Source: Dictyobacter vulcani
GTDB lineage: Bacteria; Chloroflexota; Ktedonobacteria; Ktedonobacterales; Ktedonobacteraceae
Length of the DNA stretch: 64,000 nt
Direction of reading: 5' to 3'
Assembly (NCBI RefSeq): GCF_008974265.1
Contig: NZ_BKZW01000002.1
Span: forward strand, 1,054,001 to 1,118,000
Shown: one piece after another, positions 24,685 through 34,380 of the stretch
Numbering within the stretch: position 1 is the first letter of the stretch
How the letters are laid out: each line of letters opens with the position of its first letter
Translations under genes and position numbers: made by a program
Notes under the pieces: generated by a model
Seen by the model: the letters and a program-made list of their open reading frames with translations, nothing else
What the model was told of the DNA's origin: nothing
Databases searched by the model: none

Positions 24685-25959
24685 GTGATTGATTTTAGTC
24701 TTTCTCCATCACTTATGGACCTGAAGGAGCGTACAGCCGCGTTTGTGCGTGAGTATGTTATTCCTGAGGAGCGTTATCTGGATGAGCATACTGGTTTTCC
24801 TGCTGAGAAGTTAAAAGAGCTACGGCGTCAGGCCCGGGCGGCTGGTTTGTTTGCCCCACATGTCGAGGAAGAATGGGGTGGTATGGGCCTGAATATGCGC
24901 GAGATGAGCATTGTCTTTGAAGAGGCAGGCCATAGTCTGTTGGGGCCGCTGGCCCTGAACTGCTCTGCTCCTGATGAAGGCAATATGCATCTACTGGAGA
25001 TGGTCGCGACGCAGGCGCAGAAAGAGCGCTATCTGCGCCCGCTGGTCGAAGGTGAGATCCGTTCCTGCTTTGCGATGACCGAGCCTCCTCCCGGCGCTGG
25101 CACTGATCCATCACTCCTGCGTACCTCTGCGGTTCGCCGTGGTTCTGACTGGGTGATCAATGGCGATAAATGGTATATCACGGGTGCCGAAGGGGCAGGC
25201 TTTGCGATTTGTATGGCCAGGACAGAGGATGGTCAGGGACAGGATAGTCGTCAGCCGCGCGCCAGTATGTTTTTAGTTGACATGGATAATCCAGGTTTCC
25301 AGATCGTCCGGAAGATTCCTTCACTGGATGCTGATTTCGCGGGTGGTCATTGCGAAATTGCGATCCGTGATTGTGTGGTCCCGGAGGAGGCTGTTCTTGG
25401 TGCTGTTGGTGAAGGCTTTAAATATGCCCAGGTGCGCCTGGCACCGGCTCGCCTGACCCATTGTATGCGCTGGTTGGGCGTTGCACAGCGTTCTCTTGAT
25501 ATCGCGGCCCAGTATGCCAATACGCGCGAGAGCTTTGGCCAGTCCCTGGGCAAGCATCAGATGGTCGCCGAGATGATTGCAGATTCCGCCACCGAGATCC
25601 ACGCGGCCCGCCTGATGATCTGGCACGCTGCCTGGGTACTGGATACTGGCGGCAACGCTAAATATGAGACCTCGATGACCAAAACCTATGTGGCAGAGAC
25701 CGTCAATCGCGTCGTGGATCGCGCGCTACAGATTTGTGGCTCGCACGGTATTTCTATGGATCTGCCGCTGGCCACATTTTATCGCAGTGTGCGGGCCTTC
25801 CGTATTTATGATGGTCCCTCTGAAATCCACCGCACAGTGATTGCGCGTCAGGTGTTGAAATCTGCTGCTCAGGTTGCGCAGACCGAAGGCTTTGTGCCCG
25901 AAGGTGCGGCCACCAGGCCTGAAACAACTGAAGCGGCGCGGCGTGGGGAGGGCCTGTAA
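24685..25959 (+). CDS. Acyl-CoA dehydrogenase family protein
   Basis: 424 residues from GTG 24685, preceded by AAAGGAGTAAAGCT. It has all three domains of flavoprotein acyl-CoA dehydrogenases: helical N-terminal domain, beta domain with CFAMTEPPPGAGTDPS and WVINGDKWYITGA, and the C-terminal helical domain with RESFGQSLGKHQ and QICGSHGIS. The ending YDGPSEIHRTVIARQVL is characteristic of the ACAD10/11 and FadE-like branch. It is followed one base later by an aminoglycoside-phosphotransferase-like gene, the same pairing as in ACAD10/11, which are implicated in 4-hydroxy acid catabolism. The pairing suggests, but does not prove, such a role. Confidence 0.92.
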   Translation: MIDFSLSPSLMDLKERTAAFVREYVIPEERYLDEHTGFPAEKLKELRRQARAAGLFAPHVEEEWGGMGLNMREMSIVFEEAGHSLLGPLALNCSAPDEGNMHLLEMVATQAQKERYLRPLVEGEIRSCFAMTEPPPGAGTDPSLLRTSAVRRGSDWVINGDKWYITGAEGAGFAICMARTEDGQGQDSRQPRASMFLVDMDNPGFQIVRKIPSLDADFAGGHCEIAIRDCVVPEEAVLGAVGEGFKYAQVRLAPARLTHCMRWLGVAQRSLDIAAQYANTRESFGQSLGKHQMVAEMIADSATEIHAARLMIWHAAWVLDTGGNAKYETSMTKTYVAETVNRVVDRALQICGSHGISMDLPLATFYRSVRAFRIYDGPSEIHRTVIARQVLKSAAQVAQTEGFVPEGAATRPETTEAARRGEGL

Positions 25960-25960
25960 G

Positions 25961-27022
25961 ATGAGTAACGATATGGAACGTCGCCTGGTGGATAGTGTCG
26001 CGCTGCAAGCATATCTGGCTCAGCATCTCCCCGCGGTTGATAAAGATACCGCATTGCAGATTGAGCGTATTCGGGGTGGACACTCCAATGAGACCTTTTT
26101 TATCACTTCTGGCTCTGAGCAGTTTGTCCTGCGCCGTCCGCCATATGGACCCCTGCTACCAACCGCCCATGACGTGGGACGTGAGTACCGCATCTTGAAG
26201 GCGCTGACTGACACTTCTGTTCCAGTGCCGAGTCCTCTGCTGTATTGTGAGGACATCCAGGTCATCGGAGCCCCATTTTACTTGATGGAACGTATCCCCG
26301 GCCTTGCGATTCGTGATACCCTGCCGTCAGCTTTTGAGCAGGATATTCAGGCCCGCACGGGTATCGGTGAAGCCTTGATCGATGCCCTGGTAGAACTGCA
26401 TAAGGTTGATTGGCAGCAAGCAGGCTTAGAGGGATTTGGCAAGCCCCAGGGATACCTGGCGCGCCAGTTGCGACGTTGGACCGGACAATTGGAGGCCTCA
26501 CGCAGCCGGCCCATTCCGGATTTAGATGCGGTAACTGTCTGGTTGCAGGAACATCTACCGGAGAGCCAGGTGTCTACGATTGTGCATGGCGATTACCGCC
26601 TGGACAACGCTTTGCTGGCTCCGGAACCGCCTGCGCGGGTGCTGGCGATTGTCGATTGGGAAATGTCTACCTTAGGGGATCCGCTGGCCGACCTGGGCTA
26701 TCTGCTCTCCTTCTGGCGCGAAGCCGACGATCCCCCATTTTCCCTGGACGCATCCTGGCAGATCACCGGTCTGCCTGGCTTCTCTAGCCGTGCGGACCTG
26801 GTCCAGCGCTACATCGAACGCACCGGGCGTAAAGTAGAGCACCTGGACTTCTATATCGCACTCGCCATCTGGAAGCTAGCTGTCCTGCTCGAAGGTAGTT
26901 ATAAGCGCTACCTCGCCGGAACCACCGATGACCCCTTCTTTCCCGTCCTGGAAAAAGGTGTCCCTGCCCTTGCCAAACGAGCCCTATCAGTCTGCCACGG
27001 CGAAATGAAATTTCTACCTTGA
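25961..27022 (+). CDS. APH-like phosphotransferase, partner of the acyl-CoA dehydrogenase
   Basis: About 353 residues. The kinase fold shows FVLRRPPYG (ATP-binding lysine equivalent), the catalytic loop VHGDYRLDNALL and the metal-binding VDWEMSTLGDPLADLGY. Start at ATG 25961, one base after the dehydrogenase stop, so co-translation is likely. In mammals the ACAD10/11 proteins fuse these two activities: the kinase phosphorylates a 4-hydroxyacyl-CoA and the dehydrogenase domain takes part in its conversion. Here the two are separate neighbouring genes. It is not an antibiotic resistance gene as far as the context shows. Confidence 0.9.
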   Translation: MSNDMERRLVDSVALQAYLAQHLPAVDKDTALQIERIRGGHSNETFFITSGSEQFVLRRPPYGPLLPTAHDVGREYRILKALTDTSVPVPSPLLYCEDIQVIGAPFYLMERIPGLAIRDTLPSAFEQDIQARTGIGEALIDALVELHKVDWQQAGLEGFGKPQGYLARQLRRWTGQLEASRSRPIPDLDAVTVWLQEHLPESQVSTIVHGDYRLDNALLAPEPPARVLAIVDWEMSTLGDPLADLGYLLSFWREADDPPFSLDASWQITGLPGFSSRADLVQRYIERTGRKVEHLDFYIALAIWKLAVLLEGSYKRYLAGTTDDPFFPVLEKGVPALAKRALSVCHGEMKFLP

Positions 27023-27029
27023 ATACTTC

Positions 27030-27070
27030 AGAGAGATGCATTATATGTATGCTATGCATCTCTCTTTTTG
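27030..27070 (+). terminator. Rho-independent terminator after the dehydrogenase-kinase pair
   Basis: AGAGAGATGCAT and ATGCATCTCTCT pair perfectly around a 12-base loop and are followed by TTTTTG. Confidence 0.85.
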
Positions 27071-27132
27071 CTTTATTCACACAATGTCTGTCTTTGATTT
27101 GTTATGCTAGTTAACATAAAGAGCAATTAAGT

Positions 27133-27846
27133 ATGTATGAAAAAATGCTTGAGCGGATTTTTCAATCGACTGATTGGCCTCCAGATGAAACAATCCTGCA
27201 GTTGTTTCGTCAGAAGCCAAATGAAACTGTACCGTTATTGCTAAGAGCTATTGAAGAGAGTGATAAAGTTGATGGCGCAACCGCTATCGATATGCTTGGA
27301 ATGATTGGTTATCCCGAGAATCAAGCAGCTATCCCTACTATGGTTGGTTTTTTTTGTGCTGATATTAATGACCCTCGCTATCTGAGCACGTGCGATGCCT
27401 TATTTCAAATGGAGCCGGATGTGACAGTACCTCATATCATTCGAGCACTTTTAGACAAAGGTGCACCATATCACATTGTGAGGAATATAAATGAAACCAG
27501 CTGGGCTGAAGATGTTGCGGGTATTTGTTGGACAATATCTGCTCGGACTGATGTGGTAGATCAAGCATACGCACTCCGATGTTGTCCTGCTGTCAATGCT
27601 CTTCTTCTTCAAGCTGATCCTGCCAGGGCTACTGATTTCTTTCTTTCTGCATTGCTCTCTGTGATTGAGCGAGCAGGGGAGACAGTTGATTATGTCATAC
27701 CATCTTTGATTGAGCTTATCAAACGAGATCCAGAAAATAAGATAAAGAAACGAGCCCGGCAGATCCTTACCACGTTTAAGCCTGAAACTTTAGGAGATTA
27801 TACACTCCTTATCAATCAGGACAAGTCGGAAAGAACGAACATATGA
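27133..27846 (+). CDS. HEAT-repeat-like helical protein of unknown function
   Basis: 237 residues made of paired helices with repeating motifs (AIDMLGMIGYPENQAAIPTM, FQMEPDVTVPHIIRALLDKG), consistent with HEAT or armadillo-type repeats. It is more AT-rich in its third codon positions than its neighbours, which hints at recent acquisition. Stand-alone helical-repeat genes like this often act as scaffolds or as immunity proteins of toxin loci, but no toxin is adjacent. The start at ATG 27133 has only a weak site (AGAGCAATTAAGT). Confidence 0.6.
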   Translation: MYEKMLERIFQSTDWPPDETILQLFRQKPNETVPLLLRAIEESDKVDGATAIDMLGMIGYPENQAAIPTMVGFFCADINDPRYLSTCDALFQMEPDVTVPHIIRALLDKGAPYHIVRNINETSWAEDVAGICWTISARTDVVDQAYALRCCPAVNALLLQADPARATDFFLSALLSVIERAGETVDYVIPSLIELIKRDPENKIKKRARQILTTFKPETLGDYTLLINQDKSERTNI

Positions 27847-27901
27847 GCAGATTTCCCAGCGCTGCCGGTACGCCGGTGGGCTGCTGCAATACAATATGGG
27901 A

Positions 27902-28872
27902 TCAGGCGTAGAAGTTGCGGATCCAGCGATGGCGTTTGAGTTTTTTGACCTGGTCGGCTGGTAGCCCTTTGCCGTCTCCTATGGTGGTGTTGCGTTCGAC
28001 GTTGCGTACGGAGCGCATGCCTGGGATGATGGTTGAGACTGCTGGCTGGCTCAGGATGTAGCGCAAAGCTACCTCGGGCAGCTGGTCTGTGGATATGCCG
28101 AGGTCTGCGGTTAGCTTGCGTACATGGTTATAGACATCGGTTTTACGTGTGCCATGGAAGTAGTGATCGCGGAAATCGTTGGGATCAAAGGTGCTATCCG
28201 GCGTGATTTTGCCAGTCAGGCCGCCTTCATCAAGTGGCACGCGCACGATGACGCCGATATTATGTTTCTGGCAGGCTGGCAGCAGCTTGTCCTCAGGACT
28301 TTGATCAAAGACGTTATAAATGACCTGCACTGTATCGACTAAACCTGTTTCAATGAGGCGGAGTGCATTATCAGGTTGATGATCATTGATCGAAATGCCA
28401 AAGAAGCGAATCTTGCCCTGTTCTTTTAATTGTTGAATGGCTTCCTGCCAGTCTCCCTGACCTACCCAATCGTCATTCCAGACATGGAATTGCAGGATAT
28501 CCAGTGTATCTGTGCCCAGGTTGTGCAGGCTTTTCTCGGCGCACTCAATGACATGTGCCTTTGGAAACGTCTCTGACGCGGCTACGTCGGGACGCGCGGG
28601 CCACTGTCCATTTTTAGGGGGGACCTTGGTTGAGACATAGATACGATGGTCAGCATTCTTGCGCACAATCTGGCCAACCAGTTCTTCACTATGTCCATCA
28701 CCATAGCCAGTGCTGTATCGATAAAATTCAAGCCCAGATCGATGGCCTTCTGAAGAGCTTTGAGAGATTCTTCATCATTTGCCCCGACCCATCCGGTCTG
28801 GCCGATTCCCCAGGCACCATAGCCGATCTCTGAGACCTGAAGCCCTGTCCTACCTAGTGTTCTATAATGCAT
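27902..28872 (-). pseudogene. Aldo/keto reductase, one frameshift
   Basis: The N-terminal part from 28872 reads YRTLGRTGLQVSEIGYGAWGIG and reaches the catalytic aspartate (LNFIDTAL). It then changes frame near 28707, where one G is missing on the coding strand (CTGGCTATGG for CTGGGCTATGG). The next frame gives GYGDGHSEELVGQIVRKN, the catalytic Lys in YVSTKVPP, the active-site His region DILQFHVW, and a normal C-terminal barrel with the NADP-binding end IIPGMRSVRNVERN. Restored, it is about 323 residues, full length. The single shift in an otherwise well-preserved gene suggests a recent mutation or a sequencing error. Substrate unknown. Confidence 0.82.
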
Positions 28873-29105
28873 AATTCTCTACCTGCTTTCATTCACTCTA
28901 GATACATTACCTGATGCCCATTCTACAAATTGCTTAGTGCTGGAAGCAAGCACAGCCATACATCCATATTGACTCTCTATGATGCATTTATTGATCTCTT
29001 CCAGGAAGATGAACAAAGTATAAAGAGAGATCGCTATCAAGTATTGTATCCATCGTGATCGTCTCTCCCGTATTGATGAAAGAAGGCAGAGCGAAGGGGG
29101 ATTTT

Positions 29106-30017
29106 ATGGCTCAGGTTGAATTTGGCTGGTCTATGCCAGCAGGCAATGGCGCGATAGATCGGGAAGCGTATCGGAGGGCAATTACGAAAGGTCTGGAGAT
29201 TATTCCGGGCGCTTTTGATTCTGCCTGGTTGTCTGATCATTTGCAGTCTGGCAGTGATGATGTGTTAGAAAGCTGGACCGCTTTGACATACCTGGCGGCC
29301 AGACATCCCGAACTAAAGTTTGGACATATTGTCCTCTGTCAACTTTTCCGTAATCCGGCTCTGCTGGCCAAAATGGCGGCCACCTTTCAATATATGAGCC
29401 GGGGACAGTTGATCCTGGGCATGGGGGCTGGCTGGAATGAGGCAGAATGTCAGGCGTATAATATTGATTTTCCGCCAGCCGGGGCACGTGTTGAGGAGCT
29501 GGAAGAGGCGTTGGTGATCATCAAGACGCTCTGGCAGCAGGATGATGTAACCTTTCTTGGTAAACACCATCAAGTAAAGCACGCCTACTGTCGACCCAGG
29601 CCCACGCCGGTTCCTCCTGTGATGGTGGCCGGTTCGCGGCCCAAAATGTTACAGCTTACAGCTCGCTATGCCGATTGGTGGAATGTGATGGGCGCGGATC
29701 TAGATGCGGTCAAACAGCATATCACCAATTGCGAGCGGGCCTGTGCTGAAGTTGGCCGTAATCCGGCCACCCTACGCCGCACGCTGCATGCGACCTGCCT
29801 GTGTGCTCCCAGGGAATCTATTGTGCATGAGTTGACTGCTAGCAGCAAAGCTGGTGCCGTTCACGAATTTATTGGCACGCCTAAACAAGTAATTGATCAG
29901 ATGCGTCCATTTATTGATATCGGAATCGACTACTTTATACTTTATTGTGAAGGCTTCCCCAATTTAATTACCCTGGAAACACTGGCCAACGATGTGATTC
30001 CACACCTGAGTCATTGA
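29106..30017 (+). CDS. Luciferase-like (LLM class) F420- or flavin-dependent oxidoreductase
   Basis: About 304 residues from ATG 29106, which follows GAAGGGGGA. It has the TIM-barrel markers of the bacterial luciferase superfamily: SAWLSDHLQSG near residue 40, KFGHIVLCQLFRNPALLAKMAATF, the central LILGMGAGWNEAECQAYNIDFP and PPVMVAGSRPKMLQLTARYADWWN. These enzymes use reduced F420 or FMN. Reduced F420 from the dehydrogenase at 17545 is a plausible donor. The substrate is unknown and there is no operon partner. Confidence 0.88.
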   Translation: MAQVEFGWSMPAGNGAIDREAYRRAITKGLEIIPGAFDSAWLSDHLQSGSDDVLESWTALTYLAARHPELKFGHIVLCQLFRNPALLAKMAATFQYMSRGQLILGMGAGWNEAECQAYNIDFPPAGARVEELEEALVIIKTLWQQDDVTFLGKHHQVKHAYCRPRPTPVPPVMVAGSRPKMLQLTARYADWWNVMGADLDAVKQHITNCERACAEVGRNPATLRRTLHATCLCAPRESIVHELTASSKAGAVHEFIGTPKQVIDQMRPFIDIGIDYFILYCEGFPNLITLETLANDVIPHLSH

Positions 30018-30059
30018 TAAATATTCTCATCGAGACCAGTGGCTTATATACACACGCAT

Positions 30060-30646
30060 TCAAGCTTCTTTTTCTGATCTGATTTCGGTGCCAGTTAAAG
30101 GTGAGGCTGGATCATTATATGTATAGATTGCGATGGCGAATTCGTATAATGCCTGACTGCACTGAGCATAAATAGCCTGGGTCGCTTCTGTCTCTGTCGA
30201 AGGAAAAAAGTCGCGCTCCTGAATTTTGGGGAGCCAGGTGGTTAAGCGCTGTAGTGCTCGCTCGCTGGCTTCTAAATCCGCGAACAGCCAGGACTGAGCC
30301 AGGATATGTTGTTCAATCTGCATGAGGAAGCCCTGGCATTGTTGCCGGAAAATGTGATACTCCTGGCGCACCTGTGCTTGAAATTGCTCGATGAGCTGTT
30401 GGGTCGTATCTCTATTTCCGGCACGCGAAATGAAAAAGTAGGCGTGCCCCCATGGTGCTCGATATCGTGAATTATACTCACAATAAATTGTTCAAATTCC
30501 ACTGTATAGGGAAGCATCCATAGATTATGTTGTGTTTGTAGCGCTCCTTTGCCGGATAAGCGGCGGATCAGCGACATACGTAGTTTATTGGCGGCCAGTG
30601 GTATTTGTACTATAAATACCAGCCACTCTTCTTGTTGACGTTCCAT
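30060..30646 (-). pseudogene. ChrB N-terminal-domain-like protein, one frameshift
   Basis: The first 70 codons from 30646 read WLVFIVQIPLAANKLRMSL, then GKGALQTQHNLWMLPY and DIEHHGGTPTFSFRV. This is the pattern of the ChrB N-terminal domain found in chromate-sensing regulators and related stand-alone proteins. Near 30420 one G is missing and the second frame continues GNRDTTQQLIEQFQAQVRQE and a helical segment to 30060. Restored it would be about 195 residues. No chromate transporter is nearby, so the role is unknown. It ends close to the amidohydrolase gene, which follows on the same strand upstream. Confidence 0.65.
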
Positions 30647-30660
30647 ATTGACTTTCTAGT

Positions 30661-32043
30661 TTAACGGATGGGCCATCTGGATTTGAGCTGAATGCCAGCG
30701 CGGCGATAGACTATTTGTGCGTGTTTATTCGCCTGCGCCATGACCTCTTCTTCCTTCATCGTGACCAATTCTCCTTGTCGCACGACAATCTTGCCATCCA
30801 CGAGCACGGTATCCACTTCACCACCCGTGGCTGCATAGACCAGGGTTGAAACTGGATTCGGTGAGGGCGTGGTGTGCAGGCGTTGAAAGTCGATCAGGAC
30901 CAGATCGGCCTTTTTTCCAGCTTCTAATGAGCCAATCTCGTGTTCAAGGCCCAATGCTCTGGCGCCATTGATGGTGGCCATCTCCAGCACTGTTTCTGCG
31001 GGTACGATCTGTGGATCCAGACTGACGGCTTTGTGGATAATGGCGGCAAGTTTCATTTCCCTGATCATATCATAATCATTGTTGCTGGGACCACCATCGC
31101 AGCCGAGGGCCACATTCACTCCTTGAGCGAGCAGTTGCGGAACTTTACAGACGCCGGATGCCAGTTTGCTGTTTGAGGATGGGTTATGAGACACATGTGT
31201 TCCAGTCTCAACCAGTTTCGCGATATCATTATCGTTAAGCCAGACCATATGCACCATCACTGACCGTGGCCCGAGCAGTCCGACGCTATCAGCATAGAGA
31301 ACGGGCGAGAGGCCAAATTTTTCCTGCATAAACACCTTGTCGGCCTCGACTTCGGCCAGATGCATGGTGATGCCCATATTTCTCTGCCGGGCCAGTTCAC
31401 TCATCTCGCGGTATAATTCCGAACTCACTCCGCCTGGAGTACGTGGTCCAAACCAGACATGGATGCGGTCATTGGCTGCGCCTTCCCACTTACTATGCAT
31501 GTCCAGTACACCCAGCAGACTGGTTTCACGACTTTCAATCATGCCGGGATGCATAGAATTTTCCTGGGTGGCATATGTTCCTATATCCATGACAATGCCA
31601 GCCAGGCAGGCTCGAATACCACTCTCCTGGACCGCGCGTGCGATGCCATCGAAGCCGTAGCGGTGAGCCAGCATGGATTCCAGAAAAGTCGTCGTGCCTG
31701 ATTTCAGCATCTCACCGATGCACAGACGAGCACTGACATATCCATCATCTTCAGTATAGTTGCCCTGCAATACCCAGACCCGATCGCATAGCCAGTGGAT
31801 CAATTCCATATCGTCTGCGCACCCACGGATCAAAGCCTGCGCCAGATGCACATGGGTATCAATTAAACCTGGAATAATGAGCTTACCGGTGGCATCGAGT
31901 TGTTCTTCTGTTGGATAGCGCGTCGCCAGGACAGCAGTTTTATCTATCTCAACAATGCGATTGTCCCTGATTGCGATGGCGCCATCCTCAATGATCTCGC
32001 GCCGGGCGTTCATAGTCAGAATTGTGGCATGTGTGATAAGCAT
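30661..32043 (-). CDS. Amidohydrolase, TRZ/ATZ-type deaminase (purine-related)
   Basis: 460 residues of the metal-dependent amidohydrolase superfamily: an N-terminal beta segment, GLIDTHVHLAQALIRG (metal ligands HxH), the ligand His in MHLAEVEADK and the catalytic Asp in LGCDGGPSNND. This branch includes 8-oxoguanine deaminase, SAH/MTA deaminase and s-triazine hydrolases. It is transcribed away from the ureide operon, whose genes degrade purines, so a purine deaminase (for example guanine or 8-oxoguanine) is the best guess. The exact substrate is not determined. The 417-base gap to the operon contains promoter and operator sequences. Confidence 0.85.
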   Translation of the reverse strand: MLITHATILTMNARREIIEDGAIAIRDNRIVEIDKTAVLATRYPTEEQLDATGKLIIPGLIDTHVHLAQALIRGCADDMELIHWLCDRVWVLQGNYTEDDGYVSARLCIGEMLKSGTTTFLESMLAHRYGFDGIARAVQESGIRACLAGIVMDIGTYATQENSMHPGMIESRETSLLGVLDMHSKWEGAANDRIHVWFGPRTPGGVSSELYREMSELARQRNMGITMHLAEVEADKVFMQEKFGLSPVLYADSVGLLGPRSVMVHMVWLNDNDIAKLVETGTHVSHNPSSNSKLASGVCKVPQLLAQGVNVALGCDGGPSNNDYDMIREMKLAAIIHKAVSLDPQIVPAETVLEMATINGARALGLEHEIGSLEAGKKADLVLIDFQRLHTTPSPNPVSTLVYAATGGEVDTVLVDGKIVVRQGELVTMKEEEVMAQANKHAQIVYRRAGIQLKSRWPIR

Positions 32044-32225
32044 TGTTTACTCCTGTTTAAGCCTGCTAGAAAGACAGTATTCTTAGCCACGCTAAGGCCA
32101 GGTGTGTCTGATGAGGGGGACCTGTTCAACATCTACATCTACCCTACCTCCTGGATGTGAAGAGATTGTTACATCTATTCTAACATATGATGATGTTAAA
32201 ATGCCAGATATGAAAAAATAAATAT

Positions 32226-32269
32226 GTGTATCTTATACACTTGACGGACCTATATTGTCTGGATATACT
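32226..32269 (+). promoter_or_regulatory. Promoter and putative operator of the purine/ureide operon
   Basis: TTGACG (32241-32246) and TATACT (32264-32269) are exactly 17 bases apart, with a predicted start near 32276 and a leader of about 185 bases. Directly upstream, abutting the -35 box, is the perfect palindrome GTGTAT-CTT-ATACAC (32226-32240); a further ATACAC half-site overlaps the start region. This is a good candidate site for a purine-responsive regulator, but no regulator gene is in the cluster. The rest of 32044-32460 holds nothing else recognised. Confidence 0.7.
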
Positions 32270-32460
32270 ATACACATTGCTAAATGATTGCAATAAATTA
32301 GAAAACATTTTGCATTTTCTACTATAACTCTTCATTGTTCAAATCGCTTATCATCGTGCCGGGCTGCTTTTACCGCTGTCTGGGTCTGTCCCTGCTCATT
32401 ACAACCTTGTGGTTGTTGCTACCGTCGAAGCCTGCTACACATTTCGTATAAAGGATATTC

Positions 32461-32985
32461 ATGACGACGGGACACAGCTTTACGTTATCAGCAATGAATG
32501 CCCTGGATCAGTCTGGCTTTGTTCAGGCCCTGGGCCCGGTGTTTGAAGGGCCTCCCTGGATTGTAGCTGAGGCCTGGTCTGCACGTCCATTTACTTCAGT
32601 TGATCAGCTGCATGCCTCCTTGTGTGCTGTCATGTATGCGGCATCTGAGGAGCAGCAAGTCAGCCTGCTTCGATCTCATCCCGACCTGGTTGGACGCGCA
32701 GCACTGGCAGGAACCCTCTCACCGTCCTCTACCAGCGAGCAAGCTGCAGCCGGTCTCGACCATCTTACCCCCACGGAAATTGAGCTTTTTACCCGCTTAA
32801 ACCAGACCTACCGCACGCGTTTTGGTTTTCCATTCGTGATTTGTGCGCGCGAGAATAAAAAGGAAAGTATCCTGACTGGTTTTGAGCAACGCCTGCAAAA
32901 TTCGCGCAGCCAGGAGATTACCCTTGCTCTGGGTGAGGTGGCGAAAATAGTTGCCTTGCGTCTGCATGATCTGCTGGATGTATAA
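32461..32985 (+). CDS. uraD: OHCU decarboxylase (2-oxo-4-hydroxy-4-carboxy-5-ureidoimidazoline)
   Basis: 174 residues, the size of stand-alone UraD. It shows the family's VFEGPPWIVAEAWSARPF, LLRSHPDLVGRAALAG (with the catalytic His in SHPDL) and FGFPFVICARE blocks. It converts the unstable OHCU made by hydroxyisourate hydrolase into S-allantoin in the cytosol. It is the first gene of the operon; urate oxidase follows after 66 bases. The fact that enzymes for three consecutive steps are adjacent makes the call secure. Confidence 0.93.
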   Translation: MTTGHSFTLSAMNALDQSGFVQALGPVFEGPPWIVAEAWSARPFTSVDQLHASLCAVMYAASEEQQVSLLRSHPDLVGRAALAGTLSPSSTSEQAAAGLDHLTPTEIELFTRLNQTYRTRFGFPFVICARENKKESILTGFEQRLQNSRSQEITLALGEVAKIVALRLHDLLDV

Positions 32986-33051
32986 ACTTGCTGCATATTC
33001 TGTATGGGCCAGTAACTGGCCTGTGCTGATTAGATAAAAGGTAGAACACTT

Positions 33052-33996
33052 ATGAACGCTGAGTTTTCTTTCTCTACCAGTTACGGGAAACTGCGCATTC
33101 CTGTGTACCGTGTCTACGCTTCTCCCCTCCGAGGCGTAACGCCTATTTCTGAGTCCCAGTTTGTACGCCGCGAGAATATTTTGTTTGCCTATGAAGTCGA
33201 CGTTGAGGTGCTCGGAGAGAATTTTTTGCCTGCTTACACGCATGGGGATAATACGAACGTGGTAGCAACCGATAGTATGAAGAATTTTGTGCTGCGGCAG
33301 GCTTTGGCGTTTGAAGGTTCGACCCTGGAAGAGTTCTTGCATGTTCTGGGACAGCGCTTCCTTTCCACGTATGCGCAAATGGAGCGCATCCGCCTGAGCG
33401 CGCGCGAACTTGCATTTGCGCAGGTAGCCGTACCCGAACAAGGAGTCGGTATTTTTGTCGAGAGCCATCTGCTCTTTCGCCGCTCCCATAGTGATTATGC
33501 GGTTGCGATGCTGTCCTTTGAGCGCGACCAGGATGGCGCTGTGGTGGTGGCCGACCATCGTTGTGGGCATGTTGGCATGGAACTTTTTAAGGTCACAGGC
33601 AGCTCCTTCTCACATTTTGTGCGCGATCAATACACAACCTTGCCGGAACGTATAGACCGCCCGTTATTTGTTTTTCTGGATGCCTATTGGAAGTATCAGG
33701 ATAGCGCCACCCTCCTGGATCCTGAACATACTCAGTATGTGCCAGCCGAGCAGGTCTGCGATCTGTTGCAGGTGGTCTTTCATGAGTTTGTCAGTGAATC
33801 GATCCAGCACCTGGTTCATGAGATGGGGAATCGCCTGCTCGCACGTTTTCCGCAACTGGCGGAGGTTTCCTTTGAGGCGCAGAATCGTACCCGTGATCAG
33901 ATTGCGGCCTCAACAAACGATGAGCGGGTGAAGGTTTATAGTGATCCTTTCTCTGCCTATGGCGTGATCAGACTGACAATCAGCCGGCAAGGCTAG
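33052..33996 (+). CDS. pucL: Urate oxidase (uricase)
   Basis: 314 residues, full length for a cofactor-free uricase made of two tandem T-fold domains. The active-site string GDNTNVVATDSMKN is present near residue 65, and the second half carries RDQYTTLPERIDRPLFVFLDAYW (in pieces). It oxidises urate to 5-hydroxyisourate with oxygen. There is no extra N-terminal UraD domain as in Bacillus PucL; here that activity is the upstream gene. A site AAAAGG lies about ten bases before the ATG. Confidence 0.95.
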   Translation: MNAEFSFSTSYGKLRIPVYRVYASPLRGVTPISESQFVRRENILFAYEVDVEVLGENFLPAYTHGDNTNVVATDSMKNFVLRQALAFEGSTLEEFLHVLGQRFLSTYAQMERIRLSARELAFAQVAVPEQGVGIFVESHLLFRRSHSDYAVAMLSFERDQDGAVVVADHRCGHVGMELFKVTGSSFSHFVRDQYTTLPERIDRPLFVFLDAYWKYQDSATLLDPEHTQYVPAEQVCDLLQVVFHEFVSESIQHLVHEMGNRLLARFPQLAEVSFEAQNRTRDQIAASTNDERVKVYSDPFSAYGVIRLTISRQG

Positions 33997-34015
33997 ATAG
34001 GAAGGGGAAGGGATC

Positions 34016-34378
34016 ATGGCTGGCCGTCTGACAACACATGTATTGGATACCATGCGAGGCTGTCCTGCTGCAGATATTCCTATTCAGTTATGGCGACTGG
34101 ATACCGAAGGTAGCGGACGTACCCTGCTAAAAGTTACGCGTACCAATAGTGATGGACGTACGCCAGAAGCATTACTGGAAGGACATCAACTGCTAGTGGG
34201 ACGCTATGAATTACTTTTCGTAGTTGGACCATATTTTATTGCTCAAGGGATTCCCGCACTTGATCCATTATTTCTGGATGAAGTGCCGATTCGTTTTGGC
34301 ATTGCTGACTCCATGGCCCACTATCATATTCCACTTCTGATCTCTCCCTGGGCATATAGCACCTATCGAGGGAGTTAG
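34016..34378 (+). CDS. uraH: 5-hydroxyisourate hydrolase (transthyretin-like)
   Basis: 120 residues, the usual size. It has the signature opening LTTHVLDTMRGCPAADIPIQLW, the middle arginine (TNSDGRT), the late YHIPLLISPWAYSTYRGS (His and the YRGS C-terminal tetrapeptide that distinguishes the enzyme from true transthyretin). It hydrolyses 5-hydroxyisourate to OHCU. GGAAGGGGAAGGG precedes the ATG, and the gene is 19 bases after uricase. Confidence 0.95.
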   Translation: MAGRLTTHVLDTMRGCPAADIPIQLWRLDTEGSGRTLLKVTRTNSDGRTPEALLEGHQLLVGRYELLFVVGPYFIAQGIPALDPLFLDEVPIRFGIADSMAHYHIPLLISPWAYSTYRGS

Positions 34379-34380
34379 TC

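Noticed and set aside
25961..27022. Aminoglycoside resistance gene
   Set aside because: The kinase fold is shared, but tight pairing with an acyl-CoA dehydrogenase points to acyl-CoA metabolism.
32797..33570. 257-codon minus-strand frame across uraD and urate oxidase
   Set aside because: It overlaps two well-identified genes on the other strand and has no ribosome site or family.
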